Below are positions 36,364 through 47,674 of a stretch of DNA of 64,000 bases, piece after piece (within the stretch, counting starts at the first letter, position 1; every line of letters begins with the position of its first letter). The translations under genes were made by a program, and so were the position numbers. The DNA is from Talpa occidentalis. Its lineage: Eukaryota; Chordata; Mammalia; Eulipotyphla; Talpidae. A model generated the notes under the pieces. The model worked only from the letters and a program-made list of their open reading frames with translations, made no database searches and was not told the DNA's origin. The DNA lies in assembly GCF_014898055.3 (NCBI RefSeq), contig NW_023601104.1, forward strand, positions 82,133,106 to 82,197,105. Direction: 5' to 3'.

Positions 36364-37179
36364 AAAACTTAATTAAAAAACAAGATTATATGTACATTCA
36401 GGTGCATATCAGGTCTAATTATTAGTCCATGATCATTTCATGTAGCCCTTTTTGTCTGTTTGATGTTTTCTTTATCTGTGTTTTTACCATCAATATGATG
36501 GTTACATAATCTTTTTCTTTACCCTGGTATCTGTTTTTGCTTAGATTTATTTTGAAAGGAAACCTTACTTCACTATAATAAATACATACTAACACCACTT
36601 TCCATAAATGTGACAGAGTGGTAATATGTAAAATACATATATTCATATACAAAATTTATTAGAGGTATTTTGAAAATGAAATAATGTAATTAAATTCTAC
36701 TTAGAGTCCATTTACTTGCTCTCTCTTTGCTTACAAAAGGAGATAATTACTGAACCAGTTATAGCAGGAATGCAGTTAAGCCAGTTTAGAAAGAATTGAG
36801 AATCATTATATCCTTGATAGTAAACCAAGTTCTTGTTCCACTCTTGATGCAAACCAAGCTCTTAGGCATTTTCCACTTGCTCCCTTACATAACCATTACT
36901 GTAACTCTCCAGCTCTTTCCACTGTATTCAAATTTGAGTTAATCTCAAATTACACTATTACAATAGTGTTAAGTAAAATCTTCCCTTTAGAAAGAAATAT
37001 GAGTAAATGTGGGGAACGTTTTTTCAGCATAGTGCTTCCTGAGACTTTCTTTCTAATACAGAAAGACGGATTATGAAAAGGAAAGGTACTGGCAATGGTC
37101 AGTGTTATCTAATACCTTGCCCATGTGCCACAAGTACCACCTTTTGTAACATGTGGTACATATTCCCCTGCTGGATCCA
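36364..37179. other. Unique non-coding sequence
   Basis: No gene or repeat recognised. Confidence 0.4.
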
Positions 37180-37380
37180 GGGTATGAAGCACCTCACGCC
37201 TGCTTAACCCCACTTTCCTATACTAGAACCTCCTGCCTTAGTTTCAAGATGAGCTATGGTTGAAGCCTTTGAGGTTGAAGACTAGGTTCTCAATCTGCCC
37301 ATATTCCTGAGGGTCAGCACAGGGACTGTCATGTGCTTACCAAAAATGTTGACTAGAAGAATATTGATTGAATGAATCAG
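37180..37380 (+). repeat. L2 3' end remnant
   Basis: 'ggtcagcacagggactgtcat', then 'gctta' and 'aatattgattgaatgaat' echo the sense LINE-2 end, 'cacagtgcctggcacatag ... aatatttgttgaatgaat'. Confidence 0.5.
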
Positions 37381-37578
37381 CCCTCAAAGTACTGTCCAGG
37401 TGCAAGAGTTGAACAATTCACTCTACTCTTCCTGCATATGGGAGTGTCCTCATTACCCCTGTGTTGCTGTTGTCTTCTGTAGGGATGGCTGGCTTCATTC
37501 TGCAGTGATGTGTGTCCACACCACTGGGGTGTCAACTTTATCTCCTTTTACAGCTGATTTTATTTATCTTTACATTTC

Positions 37579-37595
37579 TTTTTTTTTTTTTTTTT
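37579..37595. repeat. Poly-T tract
   Basis: Seventeen T followed by CAG. It resembles a splice acceptor, but no exon with an open frame and donor follows that I can support. Confidence 0.8.
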
Positions 37596-38089
37596 CAGTT
37601 GAGTTGTTCTTGGGGTTAGTGGGTCAATGAGTTCTATCATCTTTCATGCTCCCTAAGGTACATTGATCTTTCCCCCTTAATCTTAATAGTGGTCAACAGC
37701 ATCCATTTAAATATCAGTGAGTATATTTGGTTCAAGAATTATCTATCCCTTCCCCACACTTCTAAGATCCACGTTGAGTCTATAATAGAATACCAGGATT
37801 ATATGACATTTTTATAATATTGCAACTACAAACCCAGGTTTTCACATGATTTATAATGTTACTTGTTTGACAAGGTAATAGAATTTCAAAAGCTTAGATA
37901 ATTTTAACATTTTAGCAATTTGCAGAAGCTTTATGACTAAGAGGTATATCTTTGTATAGAAATAAAAATTGGAGGCATTATTAAACCATTCCAAAATTCT
38001 ATTAGATTACTTTAAAAAATTTGAACCTGTTCAAATGCATAGACTTGGATGATTTGCCTCCTTGTAAATTTAATACTCATTTCAAAAAT

Positions 38090-38600
38090 ATATGATGGAG
38101 ACCTTGTAAAGTGCTAGGCATTTTGTTAGAAACCAGGAATATACAGATAAAGGAGCCAATGCCCGCTCCCACAAAGCTTTAATTCTAGTAAAGGAAATGA
38201 CTTGAAATGATGTGTTCAGTATATGAAACAGGTTTTCTATCATTTTCTCTGGCTTGGATGTTGTGAGAACATGGGAATGGGAAAGTAAATCAAATTGGCA
38301 GAAGAGGAGAGGAGAAACTTCCTGGAGGACAGCAGGACTATGAATTAAGCATGTGAAGAATATCGTGGACTGGGAATTTAGGCAAAAGGAAAACAAACAA
38401 AAGCCCAGATGTAGGAATAGAGTGCTGAGTGAAAAAACAGAAGTGATATGGCTGCTTAGAGAATGGAGGCATGTGAGGAACGGCTAGAGGGAAATGTGGG
38501 AGGCAGTTCATCTTGGACGATGTTGCATTTGAGGAGACGCAATGAGCATGACATCTTGAAAGATATGGCTGGAATTGTATGCATGTAGGAAGCTTGTAGA
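38090..38600 (-). repeat. L2 remnant
   Basis: 'aaagtgctaggcattttgtt', then 'ggaatatacagataaaggagcc', 'gctcccacaaagcttt' and later 'gaggaacggctagaggg' follow the antisense LINE-2 order ('gtgctaggcactgg..atacag..ccctgccctcaaggagctt'). Confidence 0.55.
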
Positions 38601-40185
38601 TGGTATTGTCAGAAAGCTTGGCAAGAACCTCAGCAGGGGCCTCTTTTTTATGCTGATAATTTTGAACATCATTCTATGGAAACAAGTCAGCCATAGAATA
38701 TTTTGAAGTGAACAAACTTGGTAGCTTTGCTAATATTTAGACAGATGACTTTCACTGCATGGTAGAGGAAAGATTGGAGGAAATAAACAGTAGAAACAAA
38801 AATACTAGGTAAAATTTTGCAGTACTATTTTAAAAATTCTTGTGAATTATAATTTGATTAAGCCTAAGTATTTAACATATGGTAAAGAGTTTCAAACTAT
38901 AACATCAATGATTATATTAAAACAATTCACTTGTCTGATCTTATTTAAGGAGGTATAAATGTGTATGAATTTTTTAAAATTCACATGATTTCATCCTGTC
39001 TATAAAATAGATCATTATCCCTTTGTCTCTGTTCCAATATATCTTAGCCCTAACTCTTCCAAAAAATTCTGCAACAAAATATTTGTTTTCACTAAATATA
39101 ATTTAAGATGATGATTCCTTTGTATCAGATTAAATTCACAAATAATTGAGGGTATTTTTTGGATAAAGTAGTATTTATTATGGCACAGTTTATATTGATT
39201 CTTTTAAACCATATCTCAAATCTGATTTCTCTGAGCATATTTTGGAATCTAACCAGCTTTCTGGTGTGCTAGAGTTTGCAGTGTGATGCATTATTCAAGT
39301 TGAAAAATTCTTCACTCTCTTTTGTTTTTTAATTAAGAACACTTCAGATAGTGTCAAAAATGAACAATTCCTTTTGGTATAAATCAATCAAAACATTTCA
39401 AATTATAAATTGTCAGAGTGGTTTCTGTTTCTGCAAATTCTGACATTTAGAAACAGTTACAAGGAGAAAGAAAGGGTTTGTAATTCCCATTTTGTCCTTC
39501 ATGTAATTACTTCAATTTCTCAGACTGCTCACCAGACAAAATCTAACATTCCAAAAATAGTGTTGTTTTCAAGTATTACCTGGCCTTCCCTTATAGTTTG
39601 TGACCTCTGCATTTGAGAATTGTGTAGCTTCATTCCAGAGAGTAACAGATCGCCCAGGTCAAAACTCTGTATAGCAAATCTCTGTATGTCAATCTTCACG
39701 TAAGCATCAACATTTTTTGTGAAGGTAAAATCTCACCCTGTGTGGCTGTCACTGTTTTTTTCTGGTAAGATCTCTTGTAATTTATATTAAACCAGGAAAA
39801 AAAAGTTTCTGAAAATAGCCTATTGACCTACTTTGAGTAAAGGTATCTAAAAATATAACAAAACTTTTGTCAGGCAGATATATGTTCACAATTGAATGCA
39901 TGGAGCTCTTGTAAACAGTCTAAAGATGTAAAGAATAGATTTTCTCAAGTTTTTCCAAGGAGGAATCATCGCTATTATAACTAGAAAAACAATTGTAAAG
40001 CGCCTGTATTTGAAAATAACCTTCATTTTCTATCTTTGTTGTAACAGCCAAAATTCCTTTAAAGATATGAAACAGCAATTATCGTTATTTCTTATAGGAA
40101 TTCCTCAACTCTCCAAAAGATGGCACCCATTTTTATCATGGTGTGGAAGCCAAGAGCCAAACATGGAAAGTGAAAGGGACTTTCC
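38601..40185. other. Unique AT-rich non-coding sequence
   Basis: 1.6 kb with no gene or interspersed repeat recognised. Confidence 0.4.
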
Positions 40186-40203
40186 AAAAGAATGTCATTA
40201 ATG

Positions 40204-41342
40204 TTGCACAAAAACCAACTCAAAATGGATTAAAGAACTAGACATAAGACCTGAAACCATAAAATATATAGAAGGAAATACAGGTGAAACACTGCATGAC
40301 ATACACCTCAGCAACATCTTTAAAGACTCATCACCCAAAGCAGTGATAGTGAAGGCAAAGATAAACAGCTGGGACTACATCAAATTAAATTTTTGCCCAC
40401 AACACTAATGGTAAAGGACAGGTCACAAAAATCTACAAAGAGCTGAAGAGACTTAACAAAAACAAAGTACAGAATCCAGTCAAAAAATGGGCAGAAGAGC
40501 TAAAAAGAAACTTCTCCAAAGAGGAAATGCAAATGGCCAACAGGCATATGAAAAAATGTTCCACATCACTTGTAATCAGGGAAATGCAAATCAAAAGTAC
40601 AATGAGATACCATCTTACACCAGTGAGAATGGCACATATTAACAAAAAAAAACCAGCAACAACAGATGTTGGTGAGGTTGTGGAGAAAAAGGAACTCTCC
40701 TGCACTGTTGGTGGGAGTGCAAACTGGTCCAACCACTATGGAGAGCTGTGTGGAGATTCCTCAACCTGCTAAAGTTGGTGTTTCCATATGATCCAGAAAT
40801 TCCACTCCTAGGTATTTACCCAGAGGACACAGAATCATAATTCAAAAGGGCACCTGCACCCCTATGTTTATAGCAGCACTATTTACAATAGCTAAGCTAT
40901 GCAAATAACCCAGATGCTCAAAAATAGATGACTGGATCAAGAAGATGTGGTACATATACACAATGGAATATTACTCAGTAATCAAAAAAGATAAAGTCAT
41001 GCAATTTGCTGCAACATGGATCGAGCTGGAAGGGATCATGTTCAGCGAAATAAGCCAGAAAGAAAAAGAAAAATACCAGATGGTCTCACTTATAGCAGGA
41101 ATCTAGAAAACCTAAATAAAAGACCAGGAAAAAGACTAATCAATACAAAGTAAAAATCAAAATCAACAAGCAACTATAAATCAGAAACACACTACGGAGG
41201 GGGGAGGATGGGGGAGGTTTAGGGTCAAAAAAGGGGAGTGAAAATTGTATGGGGAATACAACCAAGATGAAAATGTATACTTTGTGCAAAAATGAAAAAT
41301 GATGTAAAAAGTAAATATAATTAATTAATTAATTATTTTTTA
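40204..41342 (+). mobile_element. 5'-truncated L1 (ORF2 end and 3' UTR)
   Basis: Sense L1 ORF2 C-terminal sequence. One frame near 40940-40985 reads KKMWYIYTMEYYS, the conserved run close to the ORF2 end. The 3' UTR has a G-rich patch (41198-41218) and then a run ending in GTAAATATAATTAATTAATT. The element is bounded by AAAAGAATGTCATTAATG (40186-40203) and AAAAGAATGTCCTTAATG (41343-41360), 17/18 identical. Stop codons interrupt the frame. About 1.1 kb of a 6-kb element was copied. Confidence 0.92.
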
Positions 41343-41360
41343 AAAAGAATGTCCTTAATG

Positions 41361-42044
41361 GAGGAACGATGGATTCTGTTGTTTAGATTTATTTTCCTGT
41401 TCATAATGGGAATTTATTATGCCAAAAGGAGTTCTCAAAAAAAAAAAAATCCCAAGGGAAATACTTGAATTAAGTTAAAAATCATTTTCTATGATGTTTG
41501 ATTCAGAGTGTCTATAAGGTTCAGCCAGCATGGCTGACAAACCAATTCCCATCCATGCTAAGAAATCCTGGTTATGTCATTCCTCTTCTGGTGAGAGAAA
41601 ACTTCATGGAATAAATATCACATCATGGATGCTTATTCAGGATCCCAAAATTCTGTTCAAAACTTTGGGAAGACCATAGACAGCTAATACTATCAAATAT
41701 CCATACACAGATGAATAGGCACTTATTCTGTTTACAAATCCCGGAATCATTGTTTCACCATGGTACATATTATCATCAAAGTTCTTGAGGTGTCATAGTC
41801 CTAAGTTTTCATAATAATGAATCCAAATCATGAATTGCAGGAGCTCCAGAACATCGCTGACAGTTCCCATTGCTCCCTGCCACCACAGCTACCCTAGTGT
41901 CAGCATTTGCTGAATCATCCCTCTGAATGTTTACACAATGTTACATTTACACATGAAGTCCAGAAAAAGAAAAAACACCAAAACAGATAGGAAACCCCTG
42001 TAAGATTCCCCATGACTAGCCAGTGAGTAAAAAAAAAAATGCTA
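41361..42044. other. Unique non-coding sequence
   Basis: Nothing recognised. A 13-A run is near 41436. Confidence 0.4.
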
Positions 42045-42307
42045 GGGCCTCCCCAGTGGCGTAGCGGTTGAACGCTGGGTTGCAAAGCTGCCCACAGCCT
42101 CTGCAGCGCTGGTTCGATCCCCGGCCACCGGTGAGGGTCCCACATGGCACACAGACCTCTCCTGCCATGCCCGCTGCTCCCCTCAGCAGTGTACTTCATC
42201 AGTCTGCCTGCTCTGCTCTCTGCTCTGGCTCTGGTGAGTTCTCTCACCCTCCCGTGCTTCTCACTGTACCCAGTGCTTATATAAATAAATAAGTAAATCT
42301 TTAAAAA
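42045..42307 (+). mobile_element. tRNA-derived SINE (Rhin-1-like, type B)
   Basis: GGGCCTCCCCAGTGGCGTAGCG head, GGTTCGATCCCCGGCCACCGG, CTTATATAAATAAATAAG tail. Target duplications not clear. Confidence 0.9.
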
Positions 42308-42352
42308 AAGAAAAATAATAAAGTCTTAAACACACACACACAAAACTAGACT

Positions 42353-42620
42353 GGGGCCTCCCTGCTGGCACAAGGGGTTAAGACACAACCTGTGAAGCTA
42401 TGTGCAGCCACTCCAGTACGAGTTTGATCCCCTGCCAGGGAGCTACCCACATGGCACAACAGATCTCTCCTGTCTAGCCTGCTGCTTCCCTCAGCAGTGT
42501 ATTTCAGTAAATCTGCCTGTTCTACTCCCCACTCTGTCTCTGGTGAATCCTCTCACCCCCCCCCCCACACCTCTGGCCTGTACCCCAGTTCTTGTATGCA
42601 TAAATAAATCTTGAAAAAAA
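42353..42620 (+). mobile_element. tRNA-derived SINE (Rhin-1-like, type A)
   Basis: GGGGCCTCCCTGCTGGCACAAGG head, GAGTTTGATCCCCTGCC, a C-run (CCCCCCCCCC) before ACACCTCTGG, and GCATAAATAAATC tail. Same orientation as its neighbour 45 bp upstream, but separated by an A/CA-rich spacer (ACACACACAC). Confidence 0.9.
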
Positions 42621-43455
42621 AAGTGAGGCTTATAATTGAACTTGTTACTGATGATCAGTACTGATGATCAAAATCAAAAGATCGGTTTAGTTACTTTGTT
42701 TTTCCAACTTTGAGAGAAGGGTGATCAGCTGCAAGGGAAGGAAAGGTGCTTAGGGAGAGTTGTTATGAAACAGAAGCTCTGGGTCTATTCTTATATGGAA
42801 GTATGGGTGTAGACACCAGGGTTCCATACCATCCCCATATACAGTGTACCTATACACACAATCACGAGGATGTAATTTGAGAGTCCATTTGACGAAGTTT
42901 TTTGTTTTTCAGCCCACTCATAGTTTGCATACCCTGTGTGTGACTAGGCACTGTGAGAAGTAGATAAGCACTTGAAAGACACTATCCATGCCTTGAAAGG
43001 AATAAAAAACTAATGAACATGGAGATGTTGAGAAAAATACCATACATTTAAAGTGCAAAGTGTACAATATGGACAATATATGCAAAGGACACATGGAGAA
43101 GGGTGGAGCGCTTGCTATAGACTAAGGAACAGGAAGAACAGGGATTCCAAATTCATATTTATTCAGATTTAGAAGGATGAGTAGAATTTGGTGGGTAGAG
43201 GGGAGGTGGAAAACACCTTAGAAAGGTTATAAATAACTTTCACAGACACAGAGACCACAGAATGTCACTTAGAATTTGGGGAATAGTGAAGCAACTGATT
43301 ACCTGAATGTGACTTTGTGTGGAAAATGGGCCTCCAAACCAGGGCAGTAGATTTAAGAAAAAAAAAAAAAAAACTATTTTGGAAAAATTATCTTGGAAAA
43401 TGCTCAGGTGCTTTGTCTGTGTCTATTTGTCTATTGTCCATCCTTCCCCCATCTG

Positions 43456-43456
43456 C

Positions 43457-43487
<31 letters not shown>

Positions 43488-43496
43488 TCTATCTAT
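43456..43496. repeat. (CTGT)n(CTAT)n microsatellite
   Basis: Three to four CTGT units followed by six or seven CTAT units, then degraded CTAT/CTCT sequence to about 43540. Confidence 0.92.
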
Positions 43497-44051
43497 TCTC
43501 TCTCTAACTCTCTAACTCTATTTACCTACCTATCTATATTTATTAATATTCCAAGTCTAATGAGAGAAAGAAAAAAGTCCTAGAAATTAATAAACTATAA
43601 ATACCACAGACTTTGATCTGTTCCTGGGGCAAATGTAATCTTTTCACTTATGAGCACTGAGTCACTCCCTCCTAAGCTTTTGCCCAAGTCTCATTCCTTG
43701 CAATGTATGCAAAAGGTCAGGAGGAAGTGGGCGAAAATAAAAGGTTTTATAGTGCACATAAGTTCCCGTGAGTGTTATAAGACAAAACCAATAGAAAGAA
43801 AGCCAAAATTCCAATGTCACACTGTTGTCAGGCTCCTGTATGTATGCTGGGCTCTATTTTGCAAAGTCCCCTTTGAGAACACTGTGGGTGAAATCATAGC
43901 CCATGAATTAATCACCAAAATGAAATTTCTTGCAGGTTAGTTTCGCAAAATTATCGTCATGGATAAAGTTGTTGCCTTTGCCAAATTAGAAACAAAATAT
44001 TAATGAGGAATTTCATGTTTATACTTTAAAAAATCCAATTGTACAATTAAC

Positions 44052-44077
44052 AATTGCTTTTCCTTGGAAAAGCAATT
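44052..44077. repeat. Perfect inverted repeat, 12-bp arms
   Basis: AATTGCTTTTCC, then TT, then GGAAAAGCAATT. It can form a tight hairpin. No promoter or known element is attached. Confidence 0.9.
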
Positions 44078-44510
44078 TGAGTGCTTTCAACTAAAGGCCC
44101 ATTAGGAATTCTGTGTCTTATACAGGAAGGAAAATCTTAATGCCTCTTAACTTATTCCATCACGTAAATGCCAGAGTAAGGGTGCCAGAGCAATATAGAT
44201 TCTGTAGCCCTCGTGCATAAAAGGAGTCATTTCAGTGTGGCTGAGCTCTGGAACAGCGTTCTGCAGGCAGACTCGCTGGCACACCCAGATGGAAACTTGA
44301 TGGCCCGTGAGAACAGCGGCTGGCTCTCTCCTTGAGAGAATCAGACAAAGAAGCTCTCTGGCTCAAACATTAGGAGGGAAGCATTTACCTGGAATATTTC
44401 TCCATTACATGGAATTCCATCTTGTCAGCAGCTTGGGCTGAAGCAGGACTAGGAGGGGAAAAGGCTCGCTCTGTGGTCAGTGATGCTGGGAACAAGGTCA
44501 TCTCTTCCTG

Positions 44511-44540
44511 AGTTTAACATTGACTGATCAATGTTAAACT
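44511..44540. repeat. Perfect inverted repeat, 13-bp arms
   Basis: AGTTTAACATTGA, loop CTGA, TCAATGTTAAACT. The 26 paired bases match without error. No run of T follows that would suggest an RNA polymerase III terminator, and no miRNA-like longer stem surrounds it. Confidence 0.92.
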
Positions 44541-44661
44541 GATCAAACACAGGCTCTTTCTCACTGCTGACTAGGTTCTTTTTCCCAGTCTTTTTTGGTT
44601 GGGACTAAAAAGAAATTCAAACCTTTGAATGTACAGGTTTTATGTTCTCTGTGTGTGAAGG

Positions 44662-45291
44662 TGTGACAGTTGCAGGGAACCAACCAACACTGAGGGTTGC
44701 TGCTGAGAATTGAGTTTTGTAGAGAGAAAAATGTTACAGGGCAGTCCCAGAGGGAAGGACAGCCTGGGTGTGAGTCTTCATCCATGCTGTTAAGACAAAA
44801 AAAAAAAACATAAAAAACAACAAAATACCTCATCAATACCCAAGGGCAGGCACACTTGGAAAGGTTAATAAAAGGTTTATTTACAAGGGAAATGAAAGGA
44901 GGGAAGTGCAGAGAGAGAGAGAACAAGATGTAGAGAGATAAATTGGTAAATAGTCCTACAGGTAATGCTGTCTGAACTGGGATTCCATTTGCATGCAGAA
45001 GGTAGGCAAAAACCAAGCCCCTTCCAGGCCCATACCTGTTCTGTTTTATACCAAGCATGGCTGCTTAACTTCACCTTTACTTCCCAGCAACCCCTGCTTC
45101 AGGAAGTCAACAGCCATGGCAGGTTCTTGGCATGATGGGAGTTGTAATCCTTGGTGCCTGGAATCTCTTTGGCACGGAGGTCAGGGTGGAGTCCATACAA
45201 CATCATTGGGCAAAGTACAATAGGGACATATTGTTCCCCCAGCAAAAACAGTGGGCCCTAAATGAAGAATGGTCAGCACCCAGCGTTTACA
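44662..45291 (-). mobile_element. Candidate solo ERV LTR, minus strand
   Basis: On the minus strand: start TGTAAACGCTGGG, a TATA-like GGTATAAAACAGAAC (about plus 45035-45049), a polyadenylation-type TAAATAAACCTTTTATTAACC region (about plus 44865-44885) and an end CAACTGTCACA. TATA to polyadenylation spacing of about 160 bp fits an LTR. Target duplications are not found, so the ends are tentative. An alternative is unrelated unique sequence with chance motifs. Confidence 0.4.
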
Positions 45292-45890
45292 CCTGGTAAC
45301 CTTTCTTCTGAGAACCTCCCATTTTAGAGAATGAAGATGAATTTACACTGTATACATGTGTCTAGTGTGTGTGGGGGGGGAGTGTTGGAATGAACATGGT
45401 ATAGGATCAACACCATGAATTTGCATATTCCAGAATCCTAAAATATATATATTTTTAAAAACTGGAGGCTCTTTGAGGAGGAATTTCATCTTAATCAGAT
45501 ATTATTCTTTCCAATTGAAAACAAAACCAAAAGTAAGGAATGATATAACACGGAAAAAATGGTTTGGTTTTGATAATTTTTACATTTGACCTTTAAATGA
45601 TATTTCTTTAAATTGTATGGAATTAAAAAACTTGAATGCAATGGCATGACATACTAAATGCCCAAATATTATGTGTGTGTATAATTAAAAAAAAAATCTT
45701 CCTAAAAGTTGCTATGTTGAGTTTTTGGGGTTTACATGGTCATTTTCCAATGAAGATAAATGGACCTACAAATTTCACCTTTGTGCTTAAAGAGTGACAG
45801 TAAAACTGAGCTGTGAACTCGGTCCTGAATCACTCTGTGGGTGCTAATGATGGATGAAACCCTGTGGGCATTCTCTGTGTTAATGCTCGT
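45292..45890. other. Unique non-coding sequence
   Basis: Nothing recognised. A short G-run (GGGGGGGG) is near 45373. Confidence 0.4.
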
Positions 45891-46351
45891 TGTGACGGTT
45901 AATTTTATCTGTCACCCTGGCTAAGACACAGGACCTCCATATTTGCTCAAATGCCGTCTAGATGTCACTGTGAAGGTTTTTTGGATGAGATTAATGTTTG
46001 AATCAGTAGGTTTTGATTAAAGCAGGTTATCTTCCATAATGTGGGTGGACCTCATCCAATTAGTTGAAGGCCATTAGAAAAAGACTGACTTTTCCTAAGG
46101 AAGAGGGAATTCTCTTCAGACTACAGTTGCCCTTGAGCTGCAGTGCCCATTCCTCCCTGGCTCATCAGCCTGCTGGCTTGCCAGCCTCCACAACTGTATG
46201 AGCCAATTTCATCTATGTACACACACACACACACACACACACACAGTCTCCTGATAATAAAACTTCATGTAGGTTTGCATATAGCTACAGATATATACAT
46301 TCATACAGATGTGCATTCTATTAGTTATTCGGGGAACTATGACTGATACAT
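45891..46351 (+). mobile_element. Ancient LTR-like repeat
   Basis: Begins TGTGACGGTTAATTTTATC and includes 'ttggatgagattaatgtttgaatc', 'ccataatgtgggtggacctca', 'ccaattagttgaaggcc' and an end 'gaactatgactgatacatt'. These match, from memory, a common old mammalian LTR-type repeat. It starts TG and ends near CA. The (AC)n tract at 46219-46245 lies inside its 3' part. Family name not assigned. Confidence 0.5.
46219..46245. repeat. (AC)n microsatellite
   Basis: About 13 perfect AC units. Confidence 0.95.
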
Positions 46352-46367
46352 TGGGGACAGGTAAATA

Positions 46368-46390
46368 AGAGAGAGAGAGAGAGAGAGAGA
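46368..46390. repeat. (GA)n microsatellite
   Basis: About 11 perfect AG units just after the LTR-like repeat. Confidence 0.95.
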
Positions 46391-46612
46391 CTATATAGGA
46401 GTATGTGGCTGAGGTTTTAGTCTTGTCTCTGAGTGGTCTGTGTACAAATTTTCAGATGACATTGAGCACCCCTACTATGTGGAAATGCGGAAGGAGGGTA
46501 AAAAGTGATACCCTGAGATGACAGCCAAAGATTCTGCTTCAGTAGGTCTGAGATGGGGGAAACTGTCTTTTCTGCTAAACATCCTGTTGATCAGAAACAA
46601 TGGCCATGGCAG

Positions 46613-46982
46613 TGTAACATCTCACGAATGTTTGTGTACCCTCACCCCCAAATTCATATGCTCAAATCCTAGTCCTTCCAATGATAGTATTAAAGGTGGG
46701 AACTTTGGGAAGTGATTAGGTCATATGAATGGAGAGTTCATGAATGAGATTAGTGCCTGGCTAAGAGGGACCCACAGATCTTCTTTTCTCCTCCCACCAA
46801 GTGAAGACACAATGAGAAGTTAACACCCTACAACGCAGGAGAGAGACTTCACCAGAACTCAATCATTCCGGCACCTTGACTTTGGACTTCCAGCCTTCCC
46901 AAGAGTGGGAAATACAGTTCTACTCTTTTTAAGCCACCCAGTCTGTGATATTTTCCTAGAGCAGCCCCCACAGGGTAAGACA
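46613..46982 (+). mobile_element. Ancient MaLR LTR (MLT1-like)
   Basis: TGTAACATCTCACGAATG start, 'gtttgtgtaccctcaccccca', 'attcatatgctcaaatcctag', 'ggtgggaactttgggaagtg', 'attaggtcat', 'gccttcccaagagtgggaaat', 'taagccacccagtctgtgata' and a GTAAGACA end. This is the full mammalian-wide MaLR LTR layout in sense orientation. No 5-bp target duplication is retained. Confidence 0.75.
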
Positions 46983-47101
46983 ATAGGGTAGATTATTCGT
47001 TATTGGAATAAAGCTTTTTGAACAATAAAGGTTTCCCTGAAGTTTGAGGGCAGTGGTGGGGAAATAGAATGGAGATGTTTTGTCTCCTAGATCTGATTCT
47101 T

Positions 47102-47376
47102 CTTTTTTTTTTTTTAAAGATTTATTCATTTATTTATGCAAGCACTGGGTACAGTCAGAAGCGTGGGAGGGTGAGAGAATTCACCAGAGCCAGAGCGGGG
47201 AGCAGAGCAGGCAGACTTGACTGAAATACACTGCTGACTGGAGCAGTGGTCCCAGCAGGAGAGGTCTGTTGCAACATGTGGGACCGTCGCGGGCAGCCGG
47301 GGATTGAACCGACACTGCAGAGGCTGCGGGCAGCTTCACAGCCCAGCGCTCAACCGCTGTGCCACTGGGGAGGCCC
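47102..47376 (-). mobile_element. tRNA-derived SINE (Rhin-1-like, type B)
   Basis: Minus strand: GGGCCTCCCCAGTGGCACAGCG head, GGTTCAATCCCCGGC B-box, CTTGCATAAATAAATG tail with poly-A. It sits at the left of a SINE nest. GATTCTT (47095-47101) and TTCTT (47377-47381) bracket it. Confidence 0.88.
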
Positions 47377-47384
47377 TTCTTACC

Positions 47385-47458
47385 TTTTTTTAAAGATTTA
47401 TTTTTTTTTAAATAAATTTTATTTTTATATTCCCCATACAATTGCAATCCCCTTATTA
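47385..47458 (-). mobile_element. SINE tail fragment and possible L1 3' scrap
   Basis: TTTTTTTAAAGATTTATTT is the A-tail end of a minus-strand SINE with no body beside it; the matching body appears to resume at 47968. The following ATATTCCCCATACAATTGC resembles, on the minus strand, the GTATGGGGAAT part of the L1 3' UTR seen at 41251. Both calls rest on short matches. Confidence 0.4.
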
Positions 47459-47460
47459 TT

Positions 47461-47594
47461 GGGCCTCCCCCTGTGTCGCAGGCTGAGTGCAGCGCTGAGA
47501 AGCTGTCGACAGCCTCTGCAGCAGTGAGGGTCCCACATGGCGCGCAGACCTCTCCTGTCATGCCTGCTGCTCCCCTCAGCAGTATATTTAGTTA
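47461..47594 (+). mobile_element. 3'-truncated SINE (Rhin-1-like)
   Basis: GGGCCTCCCCCTGTGTCGCAGG through CAGCAGTATATTTAGT, then it breaks off. The B-box region is deleted (CAGCAGTGAGGGTCCC). A tail-like CAATAAATAAATCTTTAAAA occurs at 47949-47968, after another SINE, and may be its displaced 3' end. Confidence 0.7.
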
Positions 47595-47674
47595 GAAACA
47601 ATGGTCATGGGAGTGTAACATCTTAATAAATTATAATAATTATAATTAATAAAAATAACATTTTAATAAATATT

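Larger units (their letters stand above)
42621..44661. other. Mostly unique sequence
   Basis: 42930-43260 has a worn L2-like text ('actaggcactgtgagaag', 'acactatccatgccttgaaagg') too weak for a firm call. A poly-A run is at about 43358-43375. Two perfect inverted repeats (44052-44077, 44511-44540) are listed separately. No gene. Confidence 0.4.

Noticed and set aside
37571..37600. Polypyrimidine tract plus CAG resembling a splice acceptor
   Set aside because: No open exon with a plausible donor follows. Poly-T followed by AG is common near retroelement tails.
43456..43540. Regularly spaced repeats that might suggest a CRISPR array
   Set aside because: It is a 4-bp microsatellite in mammalian DNA with no spacers.
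44561..45058. 165-codon minus-strand open frame
   Set aside because: It is the longest frame in the window but overlaps the candidate LTR. It has no domain-like pattern, and its composition is that of translated non-coding DNA.
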